Positions 8,577-16,519 of a stretch of DNA of 64,000 nt are shown piece by piece. The notes below the pieces were generated by a model. That model was not told the DNA's origin and made no database searches. It was given only the letters and a program-made list of their open reading frames with translations. Numbering within the stretch: position 1 is the stretch's first letter; every line of letters begins with the position of its first letter. The stretch is from Stenotrophomonas rhizophila (lineage in GTDB: Bacteria; Pseudomonadota; Gammaproteobacteria; Xanthomonadales; Xanthomonadaceae): NCBI RefSeq assembly GCF_020857975.1, contig NZ_JACWUO010000014.1:1-64000 (forward strand). Reading direction: 5' to 3'. A program made the position numbers and the translations under genes.

Positions 8577-9383
8577 CTACGTGGGTGTAGCGCTCTTCCT
8601 GGGCTTCATGAGCATCTCCAGCGCCTTGCCCACCGCGGCGAAGGCGAACGCACCGGTGATGTGGGTGGCCGCGCCCAGGCCGGCGCCGCAGTCCAGCTTC
8701 AGCGCCGCGTCCGCACCAAGATTGGGACGGATGCCACATACGCTGCCGTCGGCCTGCGGGTACTTCACGTTCTCCAGCGAATACACCGCCGGCACGCCGA
8801 AGTAGCGCGAAGCGTTCTTGGGGAAGTTGAAATCGCTGCGCAGCTTCTTGCGGATCAGCGCCATCATCGCGTCATGCTCGGTGCGCGATACATCGCGGAT
8901 CCGCACCAGGGTCGGATCGGTGCGCCCACCGGCCGCGCCCACCGTCAGGATCGGCAGCTTGCGGCGACGGCACCAGGCGATGGTTTCCACCTTGACCCGG
9001 AAACTGTCGCAGGCATCGATCACCAGGTCGAAATCGCGGTCCAGCAGTTCCACCATGTTGGACACGGTCAGGAACGATGCAATCGCCTCCACCTGGATGT
9101 CCGGGTTGATCGCCCGGCAGCGCTCGGCCATCGCCTCGGCCTTGTTGCGGCCGTACTGGCCGGCCAGCGCCGGCAGCTGGCGGTTGGTGTTGGACACGCA
9201 GATATCGTCGGCATCGATCAGGGTCAGCTGCCCCACCGCCGTGCGCGCCAGCGCCTCCACCACCCACGAGCCCACCCCGCCCATGCCCACCACCGCCACC
9301 TTGCGGGTCGACAGCAGGTCCACGGTGCCTACCCCATACAGCCGGTCGATGCCGGCAAATCGTTCGCGCAGTACGTCGTTCAT
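8577..9383 (-). CDS. tcdA: tRNA threonylcarbamoyladenosine dehydratase (ThiF/E1-like)
   Basis: The 268-residue protein matches TcdA (CsdL/YgdL), which uses ATP to dehydrate N6-threonylcarbamoyl-A37 of tRNA to its cyclic form. The nucleotide-binding Rossmann motif GMGGVGSW lies at about residues 33-40. DADD, the NRQLPAL segment and DACDSFRVK (about 123-131) are all present. The protein lacks the zinc Cys pairs of MoeB and ThiF, as expected for TcdA. The gene is monocistronic here and convergent with the palindromic spacer; no cysteine desulfurase partner (csdA/csdE) is adjacent. Confidence 0.9.
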   Translation of the reverse strand: MNDVLRERFAGIDRLYGVGTVDLLSTRKVAVVGMGGVGSWVVEALARTAVGQLTLIDADDICVSNTNRQLPALAGQYGRNKAEAMAERCRAINPDIQVEAIASFLTVSNMVELLDRDFDLVIDACDSFRVKVETIAWCRRRKLPILTVGAAGGRTDPTLVRIRDVSRTEHDAMMALIRKKLRSDFNFPKNASRYFGVPAVYSLENVKYPQADGSVCGIRPNLGADAALKLDCGAGLGAATHITGAFAFAAVGKALEMLMKPRKSATPT

Positions 9384-9476
9384 CGGCGCATTTTAGAGGC
9401 CTGCACGGTCCAGCGGACGCCCCATCCACAGGACGCACCGTAAGATCGGTACAGCCACCCTACCCGGACGCCATCC

Positions 9477-9917
9477 ATGAATCAGCCCGCCACCCCGCCC
9501 CGCCGCGCCTCGGCCGCCTACCGTTACCTGGTCGTCGGCGTGCTCGGCCTGCTGGTCGGCCTGATCGCCACGGTGATGGTCGCCCGCGCCATCCAGGCCC
9601 GGCAGGATCCGTTCCCGGACGCCCTGATGAACGTGATGGCCCGGCAGGTGCAGCTGCTGCGCGATGCCCAGGCGCAGAGCCGCTGCAGCCTGGCCGACAG
9701 CGTGCCGCGCCTGCAGACCCTGCGCTCGCTGTCCAACGACCTGGACCTGGCCTTCCCCGGCCTGAAGGACAGCCAGGGCTTCCAGCAGCACGCCGGCACC
9801 CTGCGCGCCAGCCTGAACCAGGGGCTGGCGGCGCCGCCGGTCGACTGTGCCGGCATGGCCGCGCTGGTGGAAAAACTCGATACCGGCTGCCAGGCCTGCC
9901 ACCAGGATTTCCGCTGA
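9477..9917 (+). CDS. Membrane-anchored protein with C-terminal CxxCH heme motif
   Basis: The 146-residue protein has a single N-terminal transmembrane helix (about residues 18-40) and about 100 residues of probably helical periplasmic domain. It ends with CQACHQDFR, a CxxCH motif eight residues from the terminus followed by Phe-Arg. A heme-binding CxxCH close to the C-terminus followed by (F/Y)R is characteristic of cytochrome c-prime four-helix bundles, so a membrane-tethered c'-like cytochrome is my best reading. Two further Cys residues (in RCSLAD and VDCAGM) could form a disulfide. No electron-transfer genes are adjacent. The fold assignment is an inference from motif position. Confidence 0.6.
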   Translation: MNQPATPPRRASAAYRYLVVGVLGLLVGLIATVMVARAIQARQDPFPDALMNVMARQVQLLRDAQAQSRCSLADSVPRLQTLRSLSNDLDLAFPGLKDSQGFQQHAGTLRASLNQGLAAPPVDCAGMAALVEKLDTGCQACHQDFR

Positions 9918-10036
9918 TTCATCTGCCAGCTACCCGGGCCGGTCGGGATTGGCACGCTGTTCACGTAGGACAGGACAGGATCTGCGCCATGCGCACCAGA
10001 CGCATTCGACCACCCCTTCTGGCCAGGAGAACCACC

Positions 10037-10522
10037 ATGAAGACCCAACTCATCGCTGCCGCCGCCGTTGCCACCGTCGCGCTGGCCGGCTGCGCCACCA
10101 CCTCGCCGGGCTATGGCAGCAGTGGTTACAACAATGGCTACGGCAACCAGGGCAACAGCTACAACAACGGCCGCTGCGCCGATTGCGGCATCGTCACCCG
10201 GATCAACCAGGTGGCCTCCGGCCGTACCGCGCCGACCGCCACCGGCGCGATCCTGGGCGGTATCGTCGGCGCGGTGGCCGGCCATGAGATCTCCGACCAC
10301 ACCGGCGGCAGCCGCGGCAACAAGAACATCGCCGCCGCCGCAGGCGCCGTCGGTGGCGCGCTGGCCGGCAACCAGATCCAGAAGAACGTCACCAGCGACA
10401 CCTTCGACATCACCGTGCGCATGGACGATGGCCGTACCGTGGTGGTCAACCAGCGCGACCTGGGCGGCATCCGCGAGAACACCTACGTACGTGTGGTCAA
10501 CGGCAAGGTAATCCTGCGCTGA
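10037..10522 (+). CDS. Glycine-zipper 2TM lipoprotein (SlyB-like)
   Basis: The 161-residue protein has a type II signal peptide with lipobox ALAGC at about residues 15-19. A Gly/Asn/Tyr-rich linker and two glycine-zipper helices follow (AILGGIVGAVAGHEI and GAVGGALAGNQI). The C-terminal half resembles the SlyB/PcpC group of outer-membrane lipoproteins. The start at 10037 follows a CAGGAG site. A strong bidirectional terminator follows 28 bp after the stop. It is a second glycine-zipper protein in the window, unrelated in sequence to the one at 6116 outside the zipper. Confidence 0.8.
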   Translation: MKTQLIAAAAVATVALAGCATTSPGYGSSGYNNGYGNQGNSYNNGRCADCGIVTRINQVASGRTAPTATGAILGGIVGAVAGHEISDHTGGSRGNKNIAAAAGAVGGALAGNQIQKNVTSDTFDITVRMDDGRTVVVNQRDLGGIRENTYVRVVNGKVILR

Positions 10523-10550
10523 TCACGACCGGACCAGATGGACGCGCAAA

Positions 10551-10576
10551 AAAGGGCCCGCTTGCGCGGGCCCTTT
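10551..10576. terminator. Bidirectional terminator between convergent genes
   Basis: AAAGGGCCCGC and GCGGGCCCTTT form an 11-bp stem with a TTGC loop and A/T runs on both sides. It serves the SlyB-like gene on the plus strand and the cold-shock gene on the minus strand. Confidence 0.85.
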
Positions 10577-10607
10577 CGTGTCTGCCTCCGGGCAAACCGG
10601 TGTGCGC

Positions 10608-10811
10608 TTAGAGCGGCTTCACCTTGTCGGCCTGCAGGCCCTTCTGGCCGTTGACCACTTCGAACTCGACCGCCTGACCTTCCTTGAGGCTCTTGAAGCC
10701 CGCAGATTCGATCGCACGGAAGTGCACGAACACGTCCTCGCCGCTTTCACGGCTGATGAAACCAAAACCCTTGGCGTCGTTGAACCACTTGACGGTGCCC
10801 TTCTCGCTCAT
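10608..10811 (-). CDS. Cold-shock protein, CspA family
   Basis: This 67-residue single OB-fold protein carries RNP1-like KGFGFISRE and RNP2-like DVFVHF, both complete. Such proteins bind single-stranded RNA and DNA and melt RNA structure. The start has AGGGAG upstream. The 234-bp gap to the divergent DUF456 gene leaves room for the long structured leader usual for cold-induced csp genes, but I cannot identify a cold box with confidence. Length and motifs are fully typical. Confidence 0.92.
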   Translation of the reverse strand: MSEKGTVKWFNDAKGFGFISRESGEDVFVHFRAIESAGFKSLKEGQAVEFEVVNGQKGLQADKVKPL

Positions 10812-11045
10812 CTTAGCTACTCCCTAGAACTGTCTTGTTGTTGGATACGCCTGGTTGGGCGGCTGACAGCAAGGGGGAAGCGAGGTGCAACGATGCAGCG
10901 GATCCGGAAGATCTACCATCATCAGGCCACGATCCACGGTGACCTTGCCAAGCTCAGCGCCTGCAACTTAACCCGGGCAAAACGAAAAAGCAATTGGCAA
11001 ACCCCAGCATTGTCAACCCCATTTCCCCCTACCATACCGGACAGC

Positions 11046-11531
11046 ATGGACCATTCATTCATCTTGTATCTGCTAGCGGCCGTACTGGTCCTGGTCGGCA
11101 TCGCCGGCGTCATGCTGCCCGCCCTGCCCGGCATCCCGCTGGTGTTTGCCGGGCTGCTGCTGGCGGCCTGGGCCGATGGCTTCGCGCACGTGGGCTGGTT
11201 GCCGCTGACCCTGCTCGGGCTGCTGACCCTGCTCTCCTTCGCGGTGGACATCCTGGCCACGGTGGTCGGCGCCCAGCGCGTGGGCGCCAGCAGGAAGGCG
11301 CTGTGGGGCACCCTGCTGGGCAGCATCGCCGGGCTGTTCTTCATGCCCATCGGCCTGCTGGCCGGACCGCTGCTGGGCGCACTGGCCGGCGAGTACTGGC
11401 ATACCCGCGAACTGGGCCGTTCCACCAAGGTGGGCCTGGCCACCTGGCTGGGCATCCTGCTCGGCTTCGCCCTGAAGCTGGCCCTGGTACTGGCCATGCT
11501 GGGCCTGTTCGCCTTCGCCTGGTTCTTCTGA
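11046..11531 (+). CDS. DUF456 family integral membrane protein
   Basis: The 161-residue, very hydrophobic protein has four to five membrane helices. The signature GVMLPALPGIPLVFAGLLLAA lies near the N-terminus, and a glycine-rich second half (GTLLGSIAGLFF...GPLLGALAGEY) is typical of DUF456. No function is established for the family. The start at 11046 is the only ATG that places the first helix immediately; the ribosome site is weak. It is followed after 158 bp by pldA. Confidence 0.8.
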   Translation: MDHSFILYLLAAVLVLVGIAGVMLPALPGIPLVFAGLLLAAWADGFAHVGWLPLTLLGLLTLLSFAVDILATVVGAQRVGASRKALWGTLLGSIAGLFFMPIGLLAGPLLGALAGEYWHTRELGRSTKVGLATWLGILLGFALKLALVLAMLGLFAFAWFF

Positions 11532-11689
11532 GCCGCCCGGCCGGGCCGGGCCGGGCTTCACATCCTGCGCACACCGCCGCCGGGCATAAACGCGGCAGCG
11601 GTGTGAACGCGGTGCGCTGGCACGATCCCGGGCCAGCGGCCACACTGTCGCCGCACACCCCATTCATTCTTGCCACCTGGCCTGCTTTC

Positions 11690-12856
11690 ATGATGATCCC
11701 GCGCCCCCGCTCCGCCCTGTTCACCGCCCTGGCCCTGGCCAGCCCCTGCCTGCCGCTGGCCGCGCAGGAAGCGGCGCCCACCCCGGCATCGCCGGAGGCC
11801 TGCGCCCTGGTGGACACCGACGCGGCGCGCCTGGCCTGCTACGACAAGCTGTTCGGGCATACCCGCGGAGTGACCGTGGCCGCCGATGCCGCCGCCGCCG
11901 CGGCCGTACAGGCCCGCCGCGAGGAGCGCCAGGCCGCGCGCAGCGCCGAGGCCGATGCCCCGGCCACCCAGCGCGCCAGGCAGCGGCTGGGCGAACTGTT
12001 CAAGAGCGACGGACATGAAGATGCGCTGGCCAACGCCGGTAAGGGCTCCCTGCTGGACAGCCGCTGGGAACTGGCCCAGGACTCCAAGCTGGGCGCGTTC
12101 CAGCTGCGTGCCTACAAGCCGGTGTACCTGCTGCCGGCGTTCTGGACCAGCGACAAGAACCAGACCCCGCAATCGCCCAACCCGGCCAATACGGTCGCCA
12201 CCCCACAGCTGCTGGACAGCAACGAGCTCAAGTTCCAGCTCAGTTTCAAGACCAAGGTGGTGGAAAACCTGTTCGGCGACAACGGCGACATCTGGGCCGG
12301 CTATACCCAGAGCTCGCGCTGGCAGGCCTACAACGCCGAGAACTCGCGCCCGTTCCGCGAAACCAATTACGAACCGGAAGTGATGATGGTGTTCCGCAAC
12401 GGCTACTCGATCGGCGGCTGGCGCGGGCGCATGACCGGGATCAGCCTCAACCACATGTCCAACGGCCGCGCCGACCCGCTGTCGCGCAGCTGGAACCGGG
12501 TGATCCTCAACGTCGGCCTGGACCGCGAGAACTGGGCGCTGGTGCTGCGCCCGTGGTACCGCCTGCCCGAAGACCGCAAGGACGACAACAACCCGGACAT
12601 CGAGGACTACATGGGCCGCGGCGACGCCACCCTGACCTGGAACAGGAATGGCCACGAAGTTTCGCTGATGGCGCGCCATTCGCTGCGCGGCGGCGACCGC
12701 TCGCACGGCGCGCTGCAGCTGGACTACGGCTTTCCGATCAGCAACCTGCTGCGCGGCCATGTGCAGGTGTTCGACGGCTACGGCGAAAGCATGATCGACT
12801 ACAACCACAAGGCCACCTACATCGGCCTGGGCGTGTCGTTGCTGGAGTGGTACTGA
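11690..12856 (+). CDS. pldA: Outer-membrane phospholipase A1
   Basis: The 388-residue protein has a Sec signal (to about residue 24) and a charged N-terminal extension rich in Ala and Arg. A 12-strand beta-barrel follows from about residue 120. The catalytic signature is NHMSNGRADPLSRSWNR, giving His255, Ser257 and Asn269; the spacing equals E. coli OMPLA His142, Ser144, Asn156. OMPLA hydrolyses phospholipids that reach the outer leaflet, acting as a Ca-dependent dimer. The protein is longer than E. coli PldA (about 289 residues) because of the N-terminal extension. Its stop overlaps the arsC start by 1 nt (TGATG), so the two are coupled. Alternative start: the adjacent ATG at 11693. Confidence 0.9.
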   Translation: MMIPRPRSALFTALALASPCLPLAAQEAAPTPASPEACALVDTDAARLACYDKLFGHTRGVTVAADAAAAAAVQARREERQAARSAEADAPATQRARQRLGELFKSDGHEDALANAGKGSLLDSRWELAQDSKLGAFQLRAYKPVYLLPAFWTSDKNQTPQSPNPANTVATPQLLDSNELKFQLSFKTKVVENLFGDNGDIWAGYTQSSRWQAYNAENSRPFRETNYEPEVMMVFRNGYSIGGWRGRMTGISLNHMSNGRADPLSRSWNRVILNVGLDRENWALVLRPWYRLPEDRKDDNNPDIEDYMGRGDATLTWNRNGHEVSLMARHSLRGGDRSHGALQLDYGFPISNLLRGHVQVFDGYGESMIDYNHKATYIGLGVSLLEWY

Positions 12857-13206
12857 TGGCGGTGACGATCTGGCACAACCCGCGCTGCAGCAATTCGCGC
12901 GGGGCCTTGCAGCTGCTGCGCGAGCACGGCGTCGAACCGACCGTGATCGACTACCTCAAGGATCCGCCGGACCGCGCCACGCTGCAGGCGCTGGTGGCGG
13001 CGATGGGCCTGGGTGCACGCGCCCTGCTGCGCGACAAGGAAGCGGCCTATGCCGAACTCGGGCTGGCCGATGCGGCGCTGGATGACGCCGCCTTGATCGA
13101 GGCGATGCTGCAACACCCCGCACTGATCAACCGGCCGATCGTGCGCACCCCGCGCGGGGTGCGCCTGTGCCGGCCACCGGAAACGGTGCTGGCGCTGCTG
13201 CCGTAG
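12856..13206 (+). CDS. arsC: Glutaredoxin-linked arsenate reductase
   Basis: The 116-residue protein closely follows R773/E. coli ArsC. It has the nucleophile Cys11 in NPRCSNSRG and the RALLR, HPILINRP-like and TPRGVRLCRP segments that supply the substrate-binding arginines. ArsC reduces arsenate to arsenite using glutathione and glutaredoxin. No arsR, arsB or acr3 lies nearby, so it is an orphan copy coupled to pldA. The TAG stop at 13204-13206 is part of a GTAG-headed palindromic repeat, so repeat insertion may have set the C-terminus. Confidence 0.88.
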   Translation: MAVTIWHNPRCSNSRGALQLLREHGVEPTVIDYLKDPPDRATLQALVAAMGLGARALLRDKEAAYAELGLADAALDDAALIEAMLQHPALINRPIVRTPRGVRLCRPPETVLALLP

Positions 13207-13258
13207 ATCCCTGCCACGCAGGGATACGTCGCGTAGATCCCTGCCATGCAGGGATGCG
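13203..13258 (+). repeat. Two direct GTAG palindromes
   Basis: GTAGATCCCTGCCACGCAGG and a close copy (13203-13228 and 13233-13258) each form a GATCCCTGC/GCAGGGAT-type hairpin. The first provides the stop codon of arsC. A truncated third head (GTAGGGATGCG) follows at 13263. Confidence 0.8.
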
Positions 13259-13273
13259 TCACGTAGGGATGCG

Positions 13274-13618
13274 TCAGCCGCAGCCGCTCATGCAGCGGCT
13301 GCGGTCTTCGCCGCAGGTAAGCGCGGGCAGGCGGTTGCGGCAGTAGTCGGCGCTGGCCTGGCAGGACTTGCGCAGCTCGGGGTTGTCGATCTTGTCGCAG
13401 CGGGTGTCGCGCTGGGTGGCCACGCCGGCGCCGCAACTGTCGCCACTGCCGAAGTCGGCACGGCGGGTCATGCAGCTGTCATGGCGACGCTGGCACTGGT
13501 CCATGCACTGGTTGGCGGCGGTGACCTCGCGCAGATTGGGCGCGGCGTAGGAATCGCCATCGCTGCTGCAGGCGGTGAGCAGCAGGGACAGCAGCAGTGC
13601 GGACAGCATCCTTGGCAT
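13274..13618 (-). CDS. Cysteine-rich lipoprotein, unknown function
   Basis: The 114-residue protein has a short type II signal peptide with lipobox LLTAC (Cys17). The mature part carries about ten further cysteines in spaced pairs (QCMDQCQRRHDSC, GDSCGAG, RCDK, KSCQ, YCRN, LTCGEDRSRCMSGC). The pattern suggests a disulfide-stabilised periplasmic or outer-membrane lipoprotein. I recognise no family. It is convergent with arsC across the GTAG repeats and divergent from the hydroxylase-family gene. Confidence 0.7.
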   Translation of the reverse strand: MPRMLSALLLSLLLTACSSDGDSYAAPNLREVTAANQCMDQCQRRHDSCMTRRADFGSGDSCGAGVATQRDTRCDKIDNPELRKSCQASADYCRNRLPALTCGEDRSRCMSGCG

Positions 13619-13769
13619 GGGCGTGCTCCTTGTTCGGGGGCCGGCGGCGGCCGGCGCGCGTGGGCTAAATGTAGCACTGCCGCGTGGCCCGGCGCCGCCG
13701 CATTCGCCCCTTCCACCGGCCTGGCGCGGGGGCGACAATGGCCGCGCCCTTTTACCTGGACGCCAGCGG

Positions 13770-14879
13770 ATGGCCCGACCACGACGCTCCTTCTTCGCCT
13801 ACGCCTCGGCCCTGCTGGGCCTGCTCAGCCTGATGGGCGTGGCCTGCTTCCACTTCCCGGACCTGTTGACCAGCCGCGAGTTCCGCGCGGTCTACAACGA
13901 GCACTTCGCCCGCCACCTGCTGCTGGTCGGGCTGGCCGCCGCCTTCGTGCTTGGCACGCTGGCGATCCTGCGCGACCGCAACAAGCGTATCGCCACGGTC
14001 GGGGTGGGCAGCGCCACGGCCGCGGTGCTGCTGGGCGGTACCAACGTGCAGTTCGATGCCATCGGCCAGACCCCCTATTCGCTGGGGCTGGACTGGTTCG
14101 TGCTGTCGCTGTTCTTCTCGGCGCTGGTATTCGTGCCGCTGGAACGCTACCTGGGCAAGCAGGCGCTGTCGCCGCTGCGGCCGGGCTGGCGCACCGACGT
14201 GGGCTATTTCTTCATGAGCCACGTGCTGGTGCAGTTCATCCTGATCCTGGTCACCGCCTCCACCTCGACCATCGCCGGGCTGGCCGCCTTCCCGGCGGTC
14301 AAGCAGCTGATCCAGTCGATGCCGGTGTGGTTGCAGTTCCTGGTCGCCGTATTCGTGGCCGACATGGCCCAGGCCCTGCTGCACCGCGCCTACCACAACA
14401 TTCCCTGGCTCTGGCGCTTCCACGCCGTGCACCATTCCAGCCGGCACATGGACTGGCTGGCCGGCTCGCGCATCCACCTGGTTGAAATCGTGATCACCCG
14501 CAGCTGCGTGTTGCTGCCGCTGCTGGTACTGGGCTTCTCCACCCCTGCGGTGAACGCCTATGTGATCCTGGTCGGCCTGCAGGCGGTGCTGGCCCACGCC
14601 AACCTGGGCATCCGCTTCGGCTGGCTGGAATACCTGCTGGTGCTGCCGCGCTACCACCACTGGCACCATGCCCGGCAGCAGGAATACATCGACGTCAACT
14701 ACGCCATCCACCTGCCGCTGGTGGACATGCTGATGGGCACCTTCAAGCTGCCCCGCGACCAGCGCCAGTGGCCGCAGGAGTACGGCGTTATGAAGCTGGA
14801 AACCGTGCCCAAGGGCATCATCAATCAACACCTGATGCCGTTGCGCGCACGCAAGACCTTCGACGAGTTCGTCGACTGA
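13770..14879 (+). CDS. Fatty-acid hydroxylase/sterol desaturase family membrane enzyme
   Basis: The 369-residue protein has seven or more membrane helices and the tripartite histidine motif of the superfamily: HRAYH (His205), HAVHHSS (His218) and HHWHH (His296-300). These ligate a di-iron centre that hydroxylates or desaturates lipid substrates. Bacterial members act on fatty acids, carotenoids or hopanoid/sterol-like lipids; the substrate is not predictable here. The N-terminal 120 residues contain extra helices not needed for the fold. The start at 13770 puts the basic segment MARPRR before the first helix. It is a single-gene unit. Confidence 0.85.
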   Translation: MARPRRSFFAYASALLGLLSLMGVACFHFPDLLTSREFRAVYNEHFARHLLLVGLAAAFVLGTLAILRDRNKRIATVGVGSATAAVLLGGTNVQFDAIGQTPYSLGLDWFVLSLFFSALVFVPLERYLGKQALSPLRPGWRTDVGYFFMSHVLVQFILILVTASTSTIAGLAAFPAVKQLIQSMPVWLQFLVAVFVADMAQALLHRAYHNIPWLWRFHAVHHSSRHMDWLAGSRIHLVEIVITRSCVLLPLLVLGFSTPAVNAYVILVGLQAVLAHANLGIRFGWLEYLLVLPRYHHWHHARQQEYIDVNYAIHLPLVDMLMGTFKLPRDQRQWPQEYGVMKLETVPKGIINQHLMPLRARKTFDEFVD

Positions 14880-14907
14880 GGTCAGCGCGCGCTAGCGCAC
14901 GACGGCG

Positions 14908-15543
14908 TCAGCGCCAGTCGGTGATGCCTTCGCGGCGGTACACCTCGGCGAACGCCGGCCGCGCTTTCAAGCGGTCGGCATAGGCCTTGAGCACCGGCCA
15001 GGTGTCGCTGGGGCTGGGCATGTTGCGCGACCAGCGCAGCAGCATCACCACCATGAAGTCGACCACGCTGACCTGCGCGCCCAACATGTACGGCCCGTGT
15101 GCCTGCAGGTGCGCGGCCAGCTGCTGCCAGGCCGCCTCCAGCCGTTCGCGCGCGGCCTGGCGGACCGCCTCGGTCTGCTCGCCGCCGGCGAACTCATGCG
15201 CATAGAACCAGGCCCGGTAGGCCGGCTGCACCGTGTTGGCGCTCCAGAACATCCAGCGATAGGCTTCTGCGCGCGCCGGGGTACCGCTGGCCGGCAACAA
15301 CCCGGCCGATGGATGCAGGTCGGCCAGGTGCAGCGCGATGGCCGCCGCTTCGGTCAGCACCTGGCCGTCCATCACCAGGGTCGGCACCACCCCGGCCGGG
15401 TTGAGCGCCAGGTACGCGGCGGTCTTGTGCTGGCGCTGCTCGAAATCCAGCAGCACCAGTTCGTGCGCCAGTTCCAGTTCGAGCAACAGCCAATGCACCA
15501 CCAGCGAGGCGGTGCTGGGGGAGCCGTACAGGGTGATGCGCAT
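14908..15543 (-). CDS. Glutathione S-transferase
   Basis: The 211-residue protein has an N-terminal thioredoxin-like domain beginning MRITLYGSPST, with the cis-Pro/glutathione loop NPAGVVPTLVMD and TEAAAIALHLAD. An all-helical C-terminal domain contains SVVDFMVVMLLRW. It conjugates or reduces using glutathione; Ser or Thr near residues 9-11 is the probable activating residue, in the manner of beta/theta-class bacterial enzymes. Length is standard. It is divergent from the LysE-type exporter gene, with 157 bp between starts. Confidence 0.88.
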   Translation of the reverse strand: MRITLYGSPSTASLVVHWLLLELELAHELVLLDFEQRQHKTAAYLALNPAGVVPTLVMDGQVLTEAAAIALHLADLHPSAGLLPASGTPARAEAYRWMFWSANTVQPAYRAWFYAHEFAGGEQTEAVRQAARERLEAAWQQLAAHLQAHGPYMLGAQVSVVDFMVVMLLRWSRNMPSPSDTWPVLKAYADRLKARPAFAEVYRREGITDWR

Positions 15544-15700
15544 CGGTGCAGCCTCGGCGGGAAAACGCCGATTATGCCTGCGGCCGCCCGCGCGCAGCGC
15601 CACGCAGGTACAGATCGGCCGCCATGGCGGCAGGCGCTGTGCCTGTCGGCGCCGGCTGCACGCGCCTAGCATGGCCGGCACCTGCCACTGGAGCCGCCGC

Positions 15701-16336
15701 ATGCCCGCCACATCCACCCTGTTCGCCTTCGGGCTGATCGCGCTGGGCATGGTGCTCACCCCGGGGCCGAACATGATCTACCTGGTGTCGCGCTCGATCT
15801 GCCAGGGTCGCGCGGCCGGGCTGGTGTCGCTGTCGGGGATCGCCGTGGGTTTCCTGGTGTACCTGCTGTGCGCGGTACTGGGCATCACCGCGCTGTTGAT
15901 GGCCGTGCCGCATGCCTATGACGTGCTGCGCATCGCCGGCGCCCTGTACCTGCTGTACCTGGCCTGGCAGGCGCTGCGCCCGGGTGGGCGCTCGCCGTTC
16001 CAGCTGCGCGAGCTGCCGCGCGACAGCCCGCGCCGGTTGTTCGCGATGGGCCTGTTGACCGCCCTGCTCAATCCGAAGATCGCGGTGATCTACCTGTCGC
16101 TGCTGCCGCAGTTCATCCAGCCGGGCGGACACGGCAGCGTGATGACGCAATCGCTGGCCCTGGGGCTGGTGCAGATCGCCACCAGCCTGGGCGTCAATGC
16201 GCTGATCGTACTGGCCGCCGGCAGCATCGCCACGTTCCTGGCCGGACGCCCGCGCTGGCAGACCGTGCAACGCGGGCTGATGGGCACGGTGCTGGGCGGG
16301 CTGGCGGTGCGCATGCTGGTGGACGCACGGCGCTGA
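15701..16336 (+). CDS. LysE/RhtB family amino-acid exporter
   Basis: The 211-residue inner-membrane protein has six predicted helices, starting with the family signature ALGMVLTPGPNMIYLVSRS (about residues 14-32). LYLLYLAWQALRPGG and a central LTALLNPKIAVIYLSLLPQF segment follow, all diagnostic of LysE/RhtB translocators that export amino acids or homoserine lactone-like compounds. The substrate is not predictable. The ATG at 15701 has a weak GGAG at suitable distance. Confidence 0.88.
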   Translation: MPATSTLFAFGLIALGMVLTPGPNMIYLVSRSICQGRAAGLVSLSGIAVGFLVYLLCAVLGITALLMAVPHAYDVLRIAGALYLLYLAWQALRPGGRSPFQLRELPRDSPRRLFAMGLLTALLNPKIAVIYLSLLPQFIQPGGHGSVMTQSLALGLVQIATSLGVNALIVLAAGSIATFLAGRPRWQTVQRGLMGTVLGGLAVRMLVDARR

Positions 16337-16340
16337 GCGT

Positions 16341-16365
16341 GCACCGACCCACGGTCGGTGCCTAC
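16341..16365 (-). repeat. Single GTAG palindrome
   Basis: On the minus strand the element reads GTAGGCACCGACCGTGGGTC and closes a GCACCGACC/GGTCGGTGC stem. It starts 4 bp past the exporter stop. Confidence 0.75.
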
Positions 16366-16454
16366 CGCGATCGGCAATGTCTGCCGCGTGCGGCAACCCC
16401 GACCGCGATCGCAACGCCTGCCGCGTCCAACAACGCGCAGCGCAATCGCAACGA

Positions 16455-16480
16455 AAAACGGCGCCCTCGGGCGCCGTTTT
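16455..16480. terminator. Bidirectional terminator between lysE-type gene and fumarase
   Basis: AAAACGGCGCC and GGCGCCGTTTT form a perfect 11-bp stem with a CTCG loop. It has T-runs on both strands and so can serve both convergent genes. Confidence 0.85.
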
Positions 16481-16519
16481 CTGTCATCGGATGCCGACCG
16501 TCAGCCGGCACCCGACGGG

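Noticed and set aside
9950..9972. A second sigma-54-type promoter (TTGGCACGCTGTTCAC) before the SlyB-like gene.
   Set aside because: The -12 GC is missing at the required spacing.
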